NCBI RefSeq assembly: GCF_030124175.1
Contig: NZ_JASKMT010000002.1
Coordinates: 186,001-250,000, forward strand
Source: Streptomyces sp. 549
GTDB lineage: Bacteria > Actinomycetota > Actinomycetes > Streptomycetales > Streptomycetaceae
Direction of reading: 5' to 3'
Length of the DNA: 64,000 nt
Shown piece after piece: positions 35,603-45,032 of this stretch; the stretch's first letter is position 1; each line of letters opens with the position of its first letter. Below the pieces are notes generated by a model that worked only from the letters and a program-made list of their open reading frames with translations, did not search any database and was not told the origin of the DNA. The translations under genes were made by a program, and so were the position numbers.

Positions 35603-36627
35603 CGCTTGTACACCCCCTGCTCGCCCATCAGATGGGCGACCTTGTTGGCGGCCAGCACCAGCAGCAGGCCGAAGACTCCCTTGACGATGCCGACGGCGGC
35701 GGCGTAGCTGAAGTCGCCGTACTGGATGCCGACGTTCCACACGTAGGTGTCCAGTACCTCCGCGGCGGTCGGGCCGACGGCGGTCCGCTGGAGCAGGATC
35801 TGCTCGAAGCCGACGGTCAGCGCGTTGCCGACCTGGAGCACCAGCAGCAGCGCGGCGACCGGGCGCAGCGCGGGCAGCGTGATGTGCCACATGCGGCGCC
35901 ACCGTCCGGCGCCGTCCATCGCGGCGGCCTCGTACATCTCCGGGTTGACGGCGGCCAGCGCGGCGAGGAAGACGATCACGCCCCAGCCCGCGTCCTTCCA
36001 GATCATCTCGAAGGTGATCAGGAACTTGAACAGCGCGGGCTCGGTCATCAGGTCGAAGCCCTCGTAGCCGTGCTGCCGCAGGGTCTGCGCGACGAGCCCG
36101 GCGCCGCCGAACATCTGCTGGAAGATGGTCACGACCAGCACCCAGGAGAAGAAGTGCGGCAGGTACAGGATGGCCTGGGCCACCGCGCGCACCCGCGGCC
36201 GGACGAAGCTGTTGATGAACAGGGCCAGCGCTATCGGCACCGGGAAGAACAGCGTCAGCTGGATGAGGAAGATCGCCAGCGTGTTCTGCAGCGCCTGCCA
36301 GAACAGCCGGTCGCCCACCATGCGGGAGAACTGCTCCAGGCCCACCCAGGGGCTCTGCGCCATCGCCTGCCACGCGTTGTCCGCGACGTACGGGTCGTAG
36401 TCCTGGAAGGCGACGACGTTCCCGAGCAGCGGCAGGTAGGCGAAGACCAGCAGCAGGAGCAGCGCGGGCAGCGTCATCAGCAGCAGCGTGCGGTCGCGCC
36501 GCAACCGGTGCCGCCAGTTCGCTCCGCCCGGCGCCCGGCCCTTGGGCGTCTTGCCGGGCACGGCCGGCAGCGGCGGCGGATCGGCCGCCGCGCCGGGCGC
36601 GACCCGGGGAACGGTGCTGTGGGACAT
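35599..36627 (-). CDS. Carbohydrate ABC transporter permease (LplB-like)
   Basis: A 342-residue permease with a cytoplasmic N-terminus of about 45 residues and six or seven membrane helices. The EAA loop is YEAAAMDGAGRWRRMWHITL. The RNxTLL-like start (RRDRTLLLMTLPALLLLLVF) and FQDYDPY match the LplB subgroup, which usually imports oligosaccharides with large solute-binding proteins like the one encoded 86 bp upstream. A GAGGGAG lies 12 bases before the ATG. Confidence 0.93.
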   Translation of the reverse strand: MSHSTVPRVAPGAAADPPPLPAVPGKTPKGRAPGGANWRHRLRRDRTLLLMTLPALLLLLVFAYLPLLGNVVAFQDYDPYVADNAWQAMAQSPWVGLEQFSRMVGDRLFWQALQNTLAIFLIQLTLFFPVPIALALFINSFVRPRVRAVAQAILYLPHFFSWVLVVTIFQQMFGGAGLVAQTLRQHGYEGFDLMTEPALFKFLITFEMIWKDAGWGVIVFLAALAAVNPEMYEAAAMDGAGRWRRMWHITLPALRPVAALLLVLQVGNALTVGFEQILLQRTAVGPTAAEVLDTYVWNVGIQYGDFSYAAAVGIVKGVFGLLLVLAANKVAHLMGEQGVYKR

Positions 36628-36713
36628 GGGCGGGTGACTCCCTCGGTCAGTACGCCGTCGGTACGCCGTCAGACGGTGGTCGGTGCGCCGTCAGGCGGTG
36701 GTCGGGAGGGTGG

Positions 36714-38393
36714 TCATGAGGTGGGGCCGCCGGTCTTCTCCAGCAGGTCCCGGTACCAGTCGCGCAGCTTGTCGCCGCCGCGGGAACGCCAGTCGGCCAC
36801 CGCCTGCTGCATGTCGGACACCTTCTTGCGGCCGCGCACGATGTCCTTCTCCAGGTCCTCGAACTGGCTGTTCAGGTCTGCGAACCGGTTGGGTTCCTGC
36901 ACCTGCATGCCGTGGAAGAGCGGCTTGCGCACGTGCGCGCCCTGGCGCTGCTGCCAGCCGATCATGCCCTTCACCACGTCGGGGTGGTCGGGGTGGGCGA
37001 AGAACTGCTGCGGGCTGGCGATGTACTCGTAGGTCGCGAACACCTCGTTGTTGCCGCGCTCGGTCTTGCTGAGCGTGCCGCCCTTGAGCGTGTGGTGGGT
37101 GCCCTCGATGCCGTAGGCCTTGAGCCGCTGCTCCTTGGTGCCGTAGGGCGCGGCGGTGTAGTTGGCGAGCGCCAGCGTGTCGAGGATCTTCTCCTTCGAG
37201 GCGTCCTTGCTGACGAACGCCCAGATGATGGAGGGCTGCCCCGCGTAGAGCACGGGCTTGCCGCCGTCGTGCGCGAAGTAGTCCATCGCCGCCATGGCGA
37301 AGTCGGGGTGGTCGGACCGCTGGACGACGGTCCTGCCGTACCAGTCGGAGATGTCCGCGTTGTACATCCACACCTGCCCGGACGCGAACAGGTTGCCGAC
37401 GTCGCCCTGTTCGGCCTTGACGTCGGGGTGCACCACCCCGGCCGAGTACAGCGAGCGGGACCACTCCAGCGCCTCCAGGAAGGCGTCCGTCTCGTAGCGG
37501 TTGACGAGCTTGCCGTCGACGAGGCTCCAGTAGTACGGCTTTTCCGGTAGCACACCGAAGAAGCCGTAGGCGGCCCACGTCATGTCCCCGCAGCCCCACA
37601 CCTTGTTCCTGGCGGAGGTGATGTCCTTGGCGAGGTCGAAGAACTCCTTGGCGGTGGTCGGCGCCTCGTAGCCCTTCTCCTTGAACAGGTCCGCACGGTA
37701 GAAGGGCGTGATGTTGGGGATGACGGAGGCCGGCATCGGCAGGCCGCGGAGCTTGCCGCCGAACACCGCCCGCTGCCAGGCACCGGTGGGGATCGCCGCC
37801 AGGTTGGGGTAGTCCTTGACGCGGTCGCCCGACAGGTAGGGCCCGAGGTCGGCGAACTTGTTGTTGACCGCGCTGGGGATCTTGCCGCCCAGCTCCCAGC
37901 CGGGCACGACCACGACGTCCGGTACCGAACTGGAGGCGAGCACCGCGCCGAGCTTCTGCCCGTAGGTGTTGCCGTCCTGGTTCTGCCAGGTGACGTCGAC
38001 GCCGACGGCCTCGTTCATCGCCTTCCAGTACGGGTTGCCGCGCCCCGGCGACGTCCCCCACAGCGGTGCCATGACGGTCAGCTTGCCGCCCTTGCCGAGC
38101 TTCTTCGGAACCGAGACGGCCAGCTCGGCGGCGGGCAGCGCGGTGGTGAAGCCGATCGCGGAGCCGTTGCTGCTGGGCAGGTCCGGCTGCACCACGTCGG
38201 AGGGCACGTAGGCCGGCAGCACGCTCTTGAGGTCCTTGCCGGTGGTGGTGCCCTCGTTGTTCGAGCCGCCCGAACTCCCCGAGCCGCCGCACGCGGTGAG
38301 CAGCGGCAGCCCGCCGCCGACGGCGGCGGCCGCGACGGCGGTGGAGGCGAGGAAGCTTCTCCGGCTCGGGGCGGAGGGGGAGTTCGGCGTCAT
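36714..38393 (-). CDS. Extracellular solute-binding lipoprotein (oligosaccharide importer)
   Basis: A 559-residue binding protein with a combined twin-arginine/lipobox signal: SRRSFLAS followed by LPLLTAC. At about 530 mature residues it is of the large LipO/LplA-like class (family 1 solute-binding), with LTVMAPLWG, KEFFDLAKDIT and aromatic-rich clusters (NITPFYRADLF, KPYYWSLVDG) expected in an oligosaccharide pocket. It is the first gene of the minus-strand operon (binding protein, two permeases, GH74, GH42, GH95), and its start lies about 150 bp from the first LacI-type operator. The cargo is inferred from the enzymes to be xyloglucan oligosaccharide. Confidence 0.92.
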   Translation of the reverse strand: MTPNSPSAPSRRSFLASTAVAAAAVGGGLPLLTACGGSGSSGGSNNEGTTTGKDLKSVLPAYVPSDVVQPDLPSSNGSAIGFTTALPAAELAVSVPKKLGKGGKLTVMAPLWGTSPGRGNPYWKAMNEAVGVDVTWQNQDGNTYGQKLGAVLASSSVPDVVVVPGWELGGKIPSAVNNKFADLGPYLSGDRVKDYPNLAAIPTGAWQRAVFGGKLRGLPMPASVIPNITPFYRADLFKEKGYEAPTTAKEFFDLAKDITSARNKVWGCGDMTWAAYGFFGVLPEKPYYWSLVDGKLVNRYETDAFLEALEWSRSLYSAGVVHPDVKAEQGDVGNLFASGQVWMYNADISDWYGRTVVQRSDHPDFAMAAMDYFAHDGGKPVLYAGQPSIIWAFVSKDASKEKILDTLALANYTAAPYGTKEQRLKAYGIEGTHHTLKGGTLSKTERGNNEVFATYEYIASPQQFFAHPDHPDVVKGMIGWQQRQGAHVRKPLFHGMQVQEPNRFADLNSQFEDLEKDIVRGRKKVSDMQQAVADWRSRGGDKLRDWYRDLLEKTGGPTS

Positions 38394-38543
38394 TGCGTCA
38401 ACCCTTCAGTGGCGCACCGGGACAACACGCGGCGGGAATCCGCCTGTTCGGCTCGGGTGTCCGGGCCGAGGCGTGCCGGCGCTCGCGGAGCGAGCGGGAC
38501 GAAGCGGGATGAAGAAGAGCAGGCCCGCTGCTGACGTCCTTCG

Positions 38544-38557
38544 TCGAAGCGCTTCGA
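38544..38557. promoter_or_regulatory. LacI-type operator near the importer operon
   Basis: TCGAAGCGCTTCGA, a perfect palindrome identical to the core of the site at 23864-23877. It lies about 150 bp upstream of the binding-protein start. Confidence 0.8.
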
Positions 38558-38652
38558 TGTTGCTGCGAGGTTAAGTGACCGGTTCATGCCGCACAAGAGT
38601 CCGGTTCGGATTTGTTCGGTGCCTTGACAGGGTGTGCCGCATCGACTGAGCA

Positions 38653-38666
38653 TCGAAGCGCTTCGA
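38653..38666. promoter_or_regulatory. LacI-type operator near the GH3-GH31 operon
   Basis: A second exact TCGAAGCGCTTCGA, about 114 bp upstream of the GH3 start. Two operators spaced about ten helical turns apart could support DNA looping by a tetrameric repressor. Confidence 0.8.
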
Positions 38667-38779
38667 GTTCCTGGACCACCTCCGTCACCCGGCCGCACCG
38701 GATGGCACGGGGCTTCACCGGCACCTACCGGGGTTCATCGATCCGAGGCCACCGCTCACGAACCAAGGGGACACCTCAC

Positions 38780-41746
38780 GTGCCGGAATCCGAGCCGCCC
38801 TTCCGCGATCCGCGGCTGCCCGTCGCCGACCGGATCGACGACCTGCTGACGCGCCTCACACCCGAGGAGCGGATCGCGATGCTGCACCAGTTCGCCCCGG
38901 CTGTCGACCGTCTCGGCGTCGCCGCGTTCCGCACCGGCCAGGAGGCCCTGCACGGCGTCGCCTGGATGGGGCCGGCGACCGTCTTCCCCCAGGCCGTCGG
39001 ACTGGGCGCGACCTGGAACGACGACCTGGTCCGCCGGGTCGGCGAGGCCGTCGGCGCCGAGGTGCGCGCGATGCGCGCCCGCGACGACCGGGTGGGCCTC
39101 AACGTCTGGGCGCCCACCGTCAACCTGCTGCGCAACCCGCTGTGGGGACGCAACGAGGAGGGCTACTCCGAGGACCCGGCCCTCACCTCCGCGATCGCCG
39201 TCGCCTACACCCGCGGCCTGCGCGGCGACCACCCGCGCTACTGGCGCACCGCGCCCGTGCTGAAGCACTGGCTGGCGCACAACAACGAGACCGACCGGGC
39301 CACCTCGTCGGCGTCGGTGCGGCCCCGCGTGCTGCACGAGTACGACCTGCGGGCCTTCCGCCCGGCGGTCGAGGCCGGGGCGGTGGCCGGCGTCATGCCC
39401 GCCTACAACCTGGTCAACGGCCGCCCCAACCACCTCTCGCCCGAGCTGCGCACCCGGCTGCGCACCTGGACGGACCAGCACCTGCTGGTGTGCTCAGACG
39501 CCGGGGCGCCCACCAACCTCGTCGACGCCGAGCACTGCTTCGACACCCACGAGGAGGCCACCGCCGCCGCACTGCGGGCCGGTGTCGACAGCTTCACCGA
39601 CCACGGTCAGGACCCCGGCCCCATCACCGCCAGGGTGCGTGGCGCACTCGACCGGGGACTCATCGACCCCTCCCACGTCGACACCGCCGTGCGCCGCCTG
39701 CTCGCCGTCCGGTTCGCCCTCGGCGAGTTCGACCCCGACCTCGACCCGTACGCCGGCCCGCAGCCCTTCGACACCCCCGAGCACCGCGCCCTCGCCCTGG
39801 AGGCCGCCGAACAGGCGGTGGTGCTGCTGAAGAACGTCCCGGTCGGAGACTCCCCGGCGGGGCCCCCGGCCCGAGGCGCCGGGCCGCTGCTACCGCTCGC
39901 GGAGGGGACGCGCCTGGCGGTGGTCGGTCCGCTCGCCGACGAGTGCAAGCTCGACTGGTACAGCGGCACCCTGCTCCACCGCTCCACGCCCTTCACCGGC
40001 CTGCGCGAGCGGTTCGGCGCCGACGCGGTGCAGCTCGCCGAGGGCCTCGACCTGGTCCGGCTGCACACCGCGTCCGGCACCCTGCGCGTCCCCGACGCGT
40101 CCACGTCCGCGCCCGACCCGGCGAGCGGCAGCGAGGCCGCTCTCGACCCGGCGCTGCTGCGCGGACGCACCGACCTGCCGCCGCTCACCTGTGACGCGAC
40201 GGGCACGGTGTTCGCCCTGGCCGACTGGGGCGGCGGCGTGGTCACGCTGCGCGCACCGGACGGCCGCTACCTCACCGTCGCCGACGACGGCTGCCTGCGG
40301 GCCGCCGCCGACCGGCCCGGCGGCTGGGTCGTGCAGGAGACGTTCCGCCTGGAGCCGCACGGCGACGGCCACCTGCTGGTCCACCTGGGCACCGGCCGGC
40401 CCGTGCACGTCACCGACGGTGGTGTGCGGGTGGGCGCGACGGGCGACGTGTTCCGCGTCGAGACCGTCGAGCACGGCACCGACGCCGTCACCCGGGCCGC
40501 CGCCGAGGCCGACGTGGTGGTGGTCGTCGCGGGCAACGACCCGCACATCAACGGCCGCGAGACCGAGGACCGCAGCACGCTCGCCCTCCCTGAGCAGCAG
40601 GAACGGATCTGGCGCGCGGCCCGCGCCGCCAACCCGCGCACCGTGCTCGTGCTCAGCTCCTCCTACCCCTACGCGGTGCCCGAGGCCGCCGCCGAACTGC
40701 CCGCGCTGCTGTGGACCGCGCACGGCGGCCAGGCCGCCGGGACCGCGCTGGCCCGCGTGCTCGCCGGCGACGTGTCACCGGCCGGACGCCTGCCGCAGAC
40801 CTGGTACGCCGCCGACAAGGACCTCCCGGACCTGCTCGACTACGACATCGTCGGCAGCCGCCAGACCTACCTGTACTTCACCGGCACCCCCCTGTACCCC
40901 TTCGGCCACGGCCTCGGCTACACCACGTTCACCCACGCCGGACTGACGGCCCGCGTCGACGGCGGCACCGTGCACGCCGCGCTGACCGTCACCAACACCG
41001 GCCCGGTCGCCTCCGACGAGGTCGCCCAGCTCTACGCCCGGGCCACCGCACCGTCCGTGCCCCGGCCCGGCCGGGAACTGGTCGCCCACCGCCGGGTCCA
41101 CCTCGCGCCCGGCGAGTCCGCCCGGCTGGACTTCGAGGTGCCGCTGGCCGCCCTCGGCCACTGGGACGTGGCGCACGGGCGCTGGACCGTCGAACCCGGC
41201 CGCTACGAGCTGCTGGCCGGACCCTCCAGCGCCGACCCGCACTGCACGGCGGCCCTCACCGTCGACGGCGAACGCGCCGGGCCGCGCCCGGTGCCGTCCG
41301 CCGGGCTGGAGGCCGCCGACTACGACGAGCAGCACGCCACCGTGCTCGTCGCCCGCAGCACCACCGACGGAACGGCGGTCGCCCCGGACGGTGACGACCC
41401 CGGCGAACTGCTCTACCGGCGCTGCGACTTCGGCGACGGCGTGACCACGGTGGCGCTGCTGGTGGCGGCCACAGGACCCGGCTCCGTGGAACTGGCGGCC
41501 GGGCCGCCCCTCGAAGGCACGTCTCCTGTCGGCGCCACTCCTTCCGGCGCCGACCCGGACGCGTCGACCACGGTCGGTGTGCCGGCCACCGGCGGCGTCC
41601 ACGAGTTCACCGCCCTGCACACCGGCATCCGGCTCGACGGCGTGCGCGACCTGCGGCTGACCCTGCGCGGCCCGGTCCGGCTGGCACGCCTGGACTTCCT
41701 CCGACCGGGGGACCGGCGGCACCCCACCACAGCGAGGAACAGCTGA
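38780..41746 (+). CDS. GH3 family beta-glucosidase/beta-xylosidase with inserted and C-terminal modules
   Basis: A 988-residue cytoplasmic enzyme (no signal peptide). The GTG at 38780 has AAGGGG nine bases upstream. The N-terminal barrel contains LKHWLAHNNETDR and the nucleophile Asp240 in LLVCSDAG. The (alpha/beta)6 domain is interrupted by an insertion of about 140 residues (about 440-575) with a beta-trefoil/fascin-like look (TVFALADWGGGVVTLRAPDG, RYLTVADDGCLRAAAD). It resumes at GNDPHINGRETEDRS and is followed by a fibronectin-III-like domain (LYPFGHGLGYTTF onward) and a C-terminal CBM6-like beta module (about 850-985). In this operon it most likely removes glucose from xyloglucan fragments. 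The inserted module may bind sugar and set specificity. Confidence 0.9.
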   Translation: MPESEPPFRDPRLPVADRIDDLLTRLTPEERIAMLHQFAPAVDRLGVAAFRTGQEALHGVAWMGPATVFPQAVGLGATWNDDLVRRVGEAVGAEVRAMRARDDRVGLNVWAPTVNLLRNPLWGRNEEGYSEDPALTSAIAVAYTRGLRGDHPRYWRTAPVLKHWLAHNNETDRATSSASVRPRVLHEYDLRAFRPAVEAGAVAGVMPAYNLVNGRPNHLSPELRTRLRTWTDQHLLVCSDAGAPTNLVDAEHCFDTHEEATAAALRAGVDSFTDHGQDPGPITARVRGALDRGLIDPSHVDTAVRRLLAVRFALGEFDPDLDPYAGPQPFDTPEHRALALEAAEQAVVLLKNVPVGDSPAGPPARGAGPLLPLAEGTRLAVVGPLADECKLDWYSGTLLHRSTPFTGLRERFGADAVQLAEGLDLVRLHTASGTLRVPDASTSAPDPASGSEAALDPALLRGRTDLPPLTCDATGTVFALADWGGGVVTLRAPDGRYLTVADDGCLRAAADRPGGWVVQETFRLEPHGDGHLLVHLGTGRPVHVTDGGVRVGATGDVFRVETVEHGTDAVTRAAAEADVVVVVAGNDPHINGRETEDRSTLALPEQQERIWRAARAANPRTVLVLSSSYPYAVPEAAAELPALLWTAHGGQAAGTALARVLAGDVSPAGRLPQTWYAADKDLPDLLDYDIVGSRQTYLYFTGTPLYPFGHGLGYTTFTHAGLTARVDGGTVHAALTVTNTGPVASDEVAQLYARATAPSVPRPGRELVAHRRVHLAPGESARLDFEVPLAALGHWDVAHGRWTVEPGRYELLAGPSSADPHCTAALTVDGERAGPRPVPSAGLEAADYDEQHATVLVARSTTDGTAVAPDGDDPGELLYRRCDFGDGVTTVALLVAATGPGSVELAAGPPLEGTSPVGATPSGADPDASTTVGVPATGGVHEFTALHTGIRLDGVRDLRLTLRGPVRLARLDFLRPGDRRHPTTARNS

Positions 41747-44046
41747 TGAAGTTCACCGACGGTTTCTGGCTCATGCGCGAAGGCGTCCGCGCCACCTACG
41801 CCTCCCAGGTGCGCGACCTGCGCGTCGACCCCGACCGCTTCACCGCCTACGCCGCCGACAAGCAGGTCCGCGGACGCGGCGACACCCTCAACTCCCCGCT
41901 GATCACGGTCGAGTGCTTCTCCCCGGCCGAGGGCGTCATCGGCGTGCGCACCACCCACCACGCGGGACGGGCCCGGCGCGGCCCGTTCTTCGACCTGCCC
42001 GGCGCCGGCACCGGACACGGCGCGCAGACCGCCACCGACGGCAGCGTCACCGAGTTGACCAGCGGCCCGCTCACCGTCCGCCTCGACCGCGACGCCCCCT
42101 GGGGCCTGACCTTCCTCGACGCGGACGGCCGGCGCCTCACCGCCGTCGAACCCAAGGGCACCGCCTTCGCCACCACCGGCGACGGCACCCACCACATGAT
42201 CGCCCAACTCACCCTGGGCGTCGGCGAGGACGTCTACGGGCTCGGCGAGCGCTTCACCCCGTACGTCAAGAACGGCCAGACCGTGGACATCTGGCAGGCC
42301 GACGGCGGCACCAGCAGTGAACTCGCCTACAAGAACGTGCCGTTCTACATGTCCTCGCGCGGCTACGGCGTGTTCGTCAACCACCCCGGCAAGGTGTCCT
42401 TCGAGGTCGGCTCGGAGTCGGTCGGCCAGGTCCAGTTCAGCGTCGAGGACCAGTCGCTGGAGTACCTCGTCGTGGCCGGCCCCACGCCCAAGGAGGTGCT
42501 GGCCCGCTACACCGCGCTCACCGGTCGCCCCGCGCTGCCGCCGGCCTGGTCGTTCGGGCTGTGGCTCACCACGTCCTTCTGCACCGCCTACGACGAGGAC
42601 ACCGTCGCCTCCTTCGTCGACGGCATGGCCGCCCGGGACATCCCGCTCACCGTCTTCCACTTCGACTGCTTCTGGATGCGCGAGTACCAGTGGTCGGACT
42701 TCCGCTGGGACCCGGACGTCTTCCCTGACCCCGACGGCATGCTGACCCGCCTGAAGGACCGCGGTCTGCGCATCAGCATGTGGATCAACCCCTACATCGC
42801 GCAGAAGTCCGCCCTGTTCGAGGAGGCCGCCCGCCTGGGCTATCTCGTCAGGCGGCCGAACGGCGACATCTGGCAGTGGGACCTGTGGCAGCCCGGCATG
42901 GCCCTCGTCGACTTCACCCATCCCGACGCGAGGGAGTGGTTCGCCGGCAAGCTCCGCCCGCTGCTCGACCAGGGCGTCGACTGCTTCAAGACCGACTTCG
43001 GCGAGCGGGTGCCGACCGACGTCGTCTGGCACGACGGTTCCGACCCCGAGCGCATGCGCAACTACTACACCCACCTATACAACCGGACCGTCTTCGAGCT
43101 GCTGGAGAAGGAGCGCGGCCACGGCGAAGCCGTGCTGTTCGCCCGGTCCGCGACCGCAGGCGGGCAGCAGTACCCGGTGCACTGGGGCGGCGACTGCTTC
43201 GCGTCGTTCACCGCCATGGCCGAGTCGCTGCGCGGCGGCCTGTCCCTCAGTCTGTCCGGCTTCGGCTTCTGGAGCCATGACATCGGCGGCTTCGAGGGCA
43301 CCCCCGACCCGGAGGTCTTCAAGCGCTGGCTCGCCTTCGGCCTGCTGTCCTCGCACAGCCGGCTGCACGGCAACGTCTCCTACCGGGTGCCGTGGGAGTT
43401 CGGCGAGGAGGCCGTCGACGTCACCCGCCTCTTCACCCGCCTCAAGCACCGCCTCATGCCGTACCTGTACGGGGCCGCCGTCCAGGCGCACGAGGAGGGC
43501 GTGCCCGTCATGCGGCCCATGGTCCTGGAGTTCCCTGACGACCCGGCGTGCCGCCCCCTGGACCGCCAGTACATGCTCGGCCCCGACCTGCTCGTCGCCC
43601 CCGTGTTCAGCGCCGACGGCGACGTGGAGTTCTACGTCCCGGCCGGTACCTGGACCCGCCTGCTGACCGGCGAGACCGTCACCGGCCCCGGCTGGCACCG
43701 CGAGACCCACGGCTTCGACAGCCTGCCCCTGCTGGTGCGGCCCGGCGCGGTCCTGCCGCTCGGCTCCGACGACCAGCGTCCCGACGGCGACTGGCTGGAC
43801 GGCCTCACCCTGCGCGTGCACGCACCGCCGCCGGACCTCGACACCACCGTCACCGTGCCCGACCACACCGGCCGCCCCGCGGCCACCTTCCGCGTCCGGC
43901 GCGAGGGCGACACCGTGCACGCGACTGCCCACGGCACCGACCGCCCCTACCGGCTCGAAACCGGCACGGGCGGCGGGGCCGCCGGGGCCGGGGGCACTGG
44001 GGACGTGACGCTCGACCTGGGGGCGGGGGAGCCCGCGCAGGGGTGA
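41746..44046 (+). CDS. yicI: GH31 family alpha-xylosidase (YicI-like)
   Basis: A 766-residue cytoplasmic enzyme, start overlapping the GH3 stop codon by one base (TGATG). The numbering follows E. coli YicI plus one: nucleophile Asp417 in [10 protein letters not shown] and acid/base Asp483 in HWGGDCFAS. The FDCFWM motif supplies Cys308 and Phe309, the pair that distinguishes alpha-xylosidases from alpha-glucosidases. The length is that of YicI (about 770). The expected reaction is removal of alpha-1,6-xylose from the non-reducing glucose of xyloglucan oligosaccharides, alternating with the co-transcribed GH3 enzyme. Confidence 0.93.
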   Translation: MKFTDGFWLMREGVRATYASQVRDLRVDPDRFTAYAADKQVRGRGDTLNSPLITVECFSPAEGVIGVRTTHHAGRARRGPFFDLPGAGTGHGAQTATDGSVTELTSGPLTVRLDRDAPWGLTFLDADGRRLTAVEPKGTAFATTGDGTHHMIAQLTLGVGEDVYGLGERFTPYVKNGQTVDIWQADGGTSSELAYKNVPFYMSSRGYGVFVNHPGKVSFEVGSESVGQVQFSVEDQSLEYLVVAGPTPKEVLARYTALTGRPALPPAWSFGLWLTTSFCTAYDEDTVASFVDGMAARDIPLTVFHFDCFWMREYQWSDFRWDPDVFPDPDGMLTRLKDRGLRISMWINPYIAQKSALFEEAARLGYLVRRPNGDIWQWDLWQPGMALVDFTHPDAREWFAGKLRPLLDQGVDCFKTDFGERVPTDVVWHDGSDPERMRNYYTHLYNRTVFELLEKERGHGEAVLFARSATAGGQQYPVHWGGDCFASFTAMAESLRGGLSLSLSGFGFWSHDIGGFEGTPDPEVFKRWLAFGLLSSHSRLHGNVSYRVPWEFGEEAVDVTRLFTRLKHRLMPYLYGAAVQAHEEGVPVMRPMVLEFPDDPACRPLDRQYMLGPDLLVAPVFSADGDVEFYVPAGTWTRLLTGETVTGPGWHRETHGFDSLPLLVRPGAVLPLGSDDQRPDGDWLDGLTLRVHAPPPDLDTTVTVPDHTGRPAATFRVRREGDTVHATAHGTDRPYRLETGTGGGAAGAGGTGDVTLDLGAGEPAQG

Positions 44047-44141
44047 GACCGGTTCCGGGGGCGGTCCCACCGCCCCCGGCCGGTGTCCGGTGGCCGGGCG
44101 GTACCGGACGCTGTTCGACGGCACCCATTAGGCTTGCCGAC

Positions 44142-44900
44142 ATGGCCGACGCACCGTACAAGCTGATCCTCCTCCGCCACGGCGAGAGCGAGTGGAACGC
44201 AAAGAACCTGTTCACCGGCTGGGTGGACGTCAACCTCACCGAGAAGGGCGAGAAGGAGGCTGTCCGCGGCGGCGAGCTGCTCAAGGACGCCGGCCTGCTG
44301 CCCGACGTCGTGCACACCTCGCTGCAGAAGCGGGCCATCCGCACCGCCCAGATGGCCCTGGAGTCCGCCGACCGGCTGTGGATTCCCGTCCACCGCTCCT
44401 GGCGCCTCAACGAGCGCCACTACGGCGCCCTGCAGGGCAAGGACAAGGCACAGACGCTCGCCGAGTTCGGCCAGGAGCAGTTCATGCTCTGGCGCCGCTC
44501 GTACGACACCCCGCCGCCGGAGATCGCGGACGGCAGCGAGTGGTCGCAGAGCGACGACGCGCGCTACGCCACCATCCCGCCGGAGCTGCGCCCGCGCACC
44601 GAGTGCCTCAAGGACGTCGTCATCCGCATGCTGCCGTACTGGTACGACAGCATCGTGCCCGACCTGCTGACCGGCCGCACCGTGCTCGTCGCCGCCCACG
44701 GCAACAGCCTGCGCGCGCTCGTGAAGCACCTCGACGGCGTCTCCGACGAGGACATCGCCGGCCTCAACATCCCCACCGGCATCCCGCTCTCCTACGAGCT
44801 GGACGAGAGCTTCCGCCCGCTCAACCCCGGCGGCACCTACCTCGACCCGGACGCCGCCAAGGCCGCCATCGAAGCGGTCAAGAACCAGGGCAAGAAGTAG
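44142..44900 (+). CDS. gpmA: 2,3-bisphosphoglycerate-dependent phosphoglycerate mutase
   Basis: A 252-residue glycolytic/gluconeogenic enzyme interconverting 3- and 2-phosphoglycerate. The phosphohistidine motif is [12 protein letters not shown], followed by [15 protein letters not shown], the ERHYGALQG motif and the second catalytic His in [10 protein letters not shown]. All active-site residues are present. The ATG at 44142 gives the family start ([14 protein letters not shown]). In Streptomyces, as I recall, it lies near mshA and the YbjN gene; here more than 43 kb separates them. A terminator with a T run follows. Confidence 0.96.
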   Translation: MADAPYKLILLRHGESEWNAKNLFTGWVDVNLTEKGEKEAVRGGELLKDAGLLPDVVHTSLQKRAIRTAQMALESADRLWIPVHRSWRLNERHYGALQGKDKAQTLAEFGQEQFMLWRRSYDTPPPEIADGSEWSQSDDARYATIPPELRPRTECLKDVVIRMLPYWYDSIVPDLLTGRTVLVAAHGNSLRALVKHLDGVSDEDIAGLNIPTGIPLSYELDESFRPLNPGGTYLDPDAAKAAIEAVKNQGKK

Positions 44901-44917
44901 CAGACAGACCTGAAGAG

Positions 44918-44957
44918 GCCCCTACCTGTGGTTCTGCGCACAAGGTAGGGGCTTTTT
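44918..44957 (+). terminator. Intrinsic terminator after gpmA
   Basis: GCCCCTACCT (44918-44927) pairs with AGGTAGGGGC (44943-44952), extended by TGTG/CACA in the loop and followed by TTTTT (44953-44957): a classic rho-independent terminator. Confidence 0.92.
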
Positions 44958-45032
44958 CATGTGCTGGTCCGCGTGGCGGGCATACCCGGCTACCGCTGAG
45001 CGCGACCGCGTCCTGGCGGGAACCCGGAGAAC

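Larger units (their letters stand above)
38394..38779. promoter_or_regulatory. Divergent promoter region of the glycan-utilisation operons
   Basis: This 386-bp region separates the importer operon from the GH3-GH31 operon. It contains two copies of the 14-bp LacI-type palindrome 109 bp apart, one nearer each operon, and is less GC-rich in the middle (about 38560-38660). No gene is supported in it. Confidence 0.7.
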
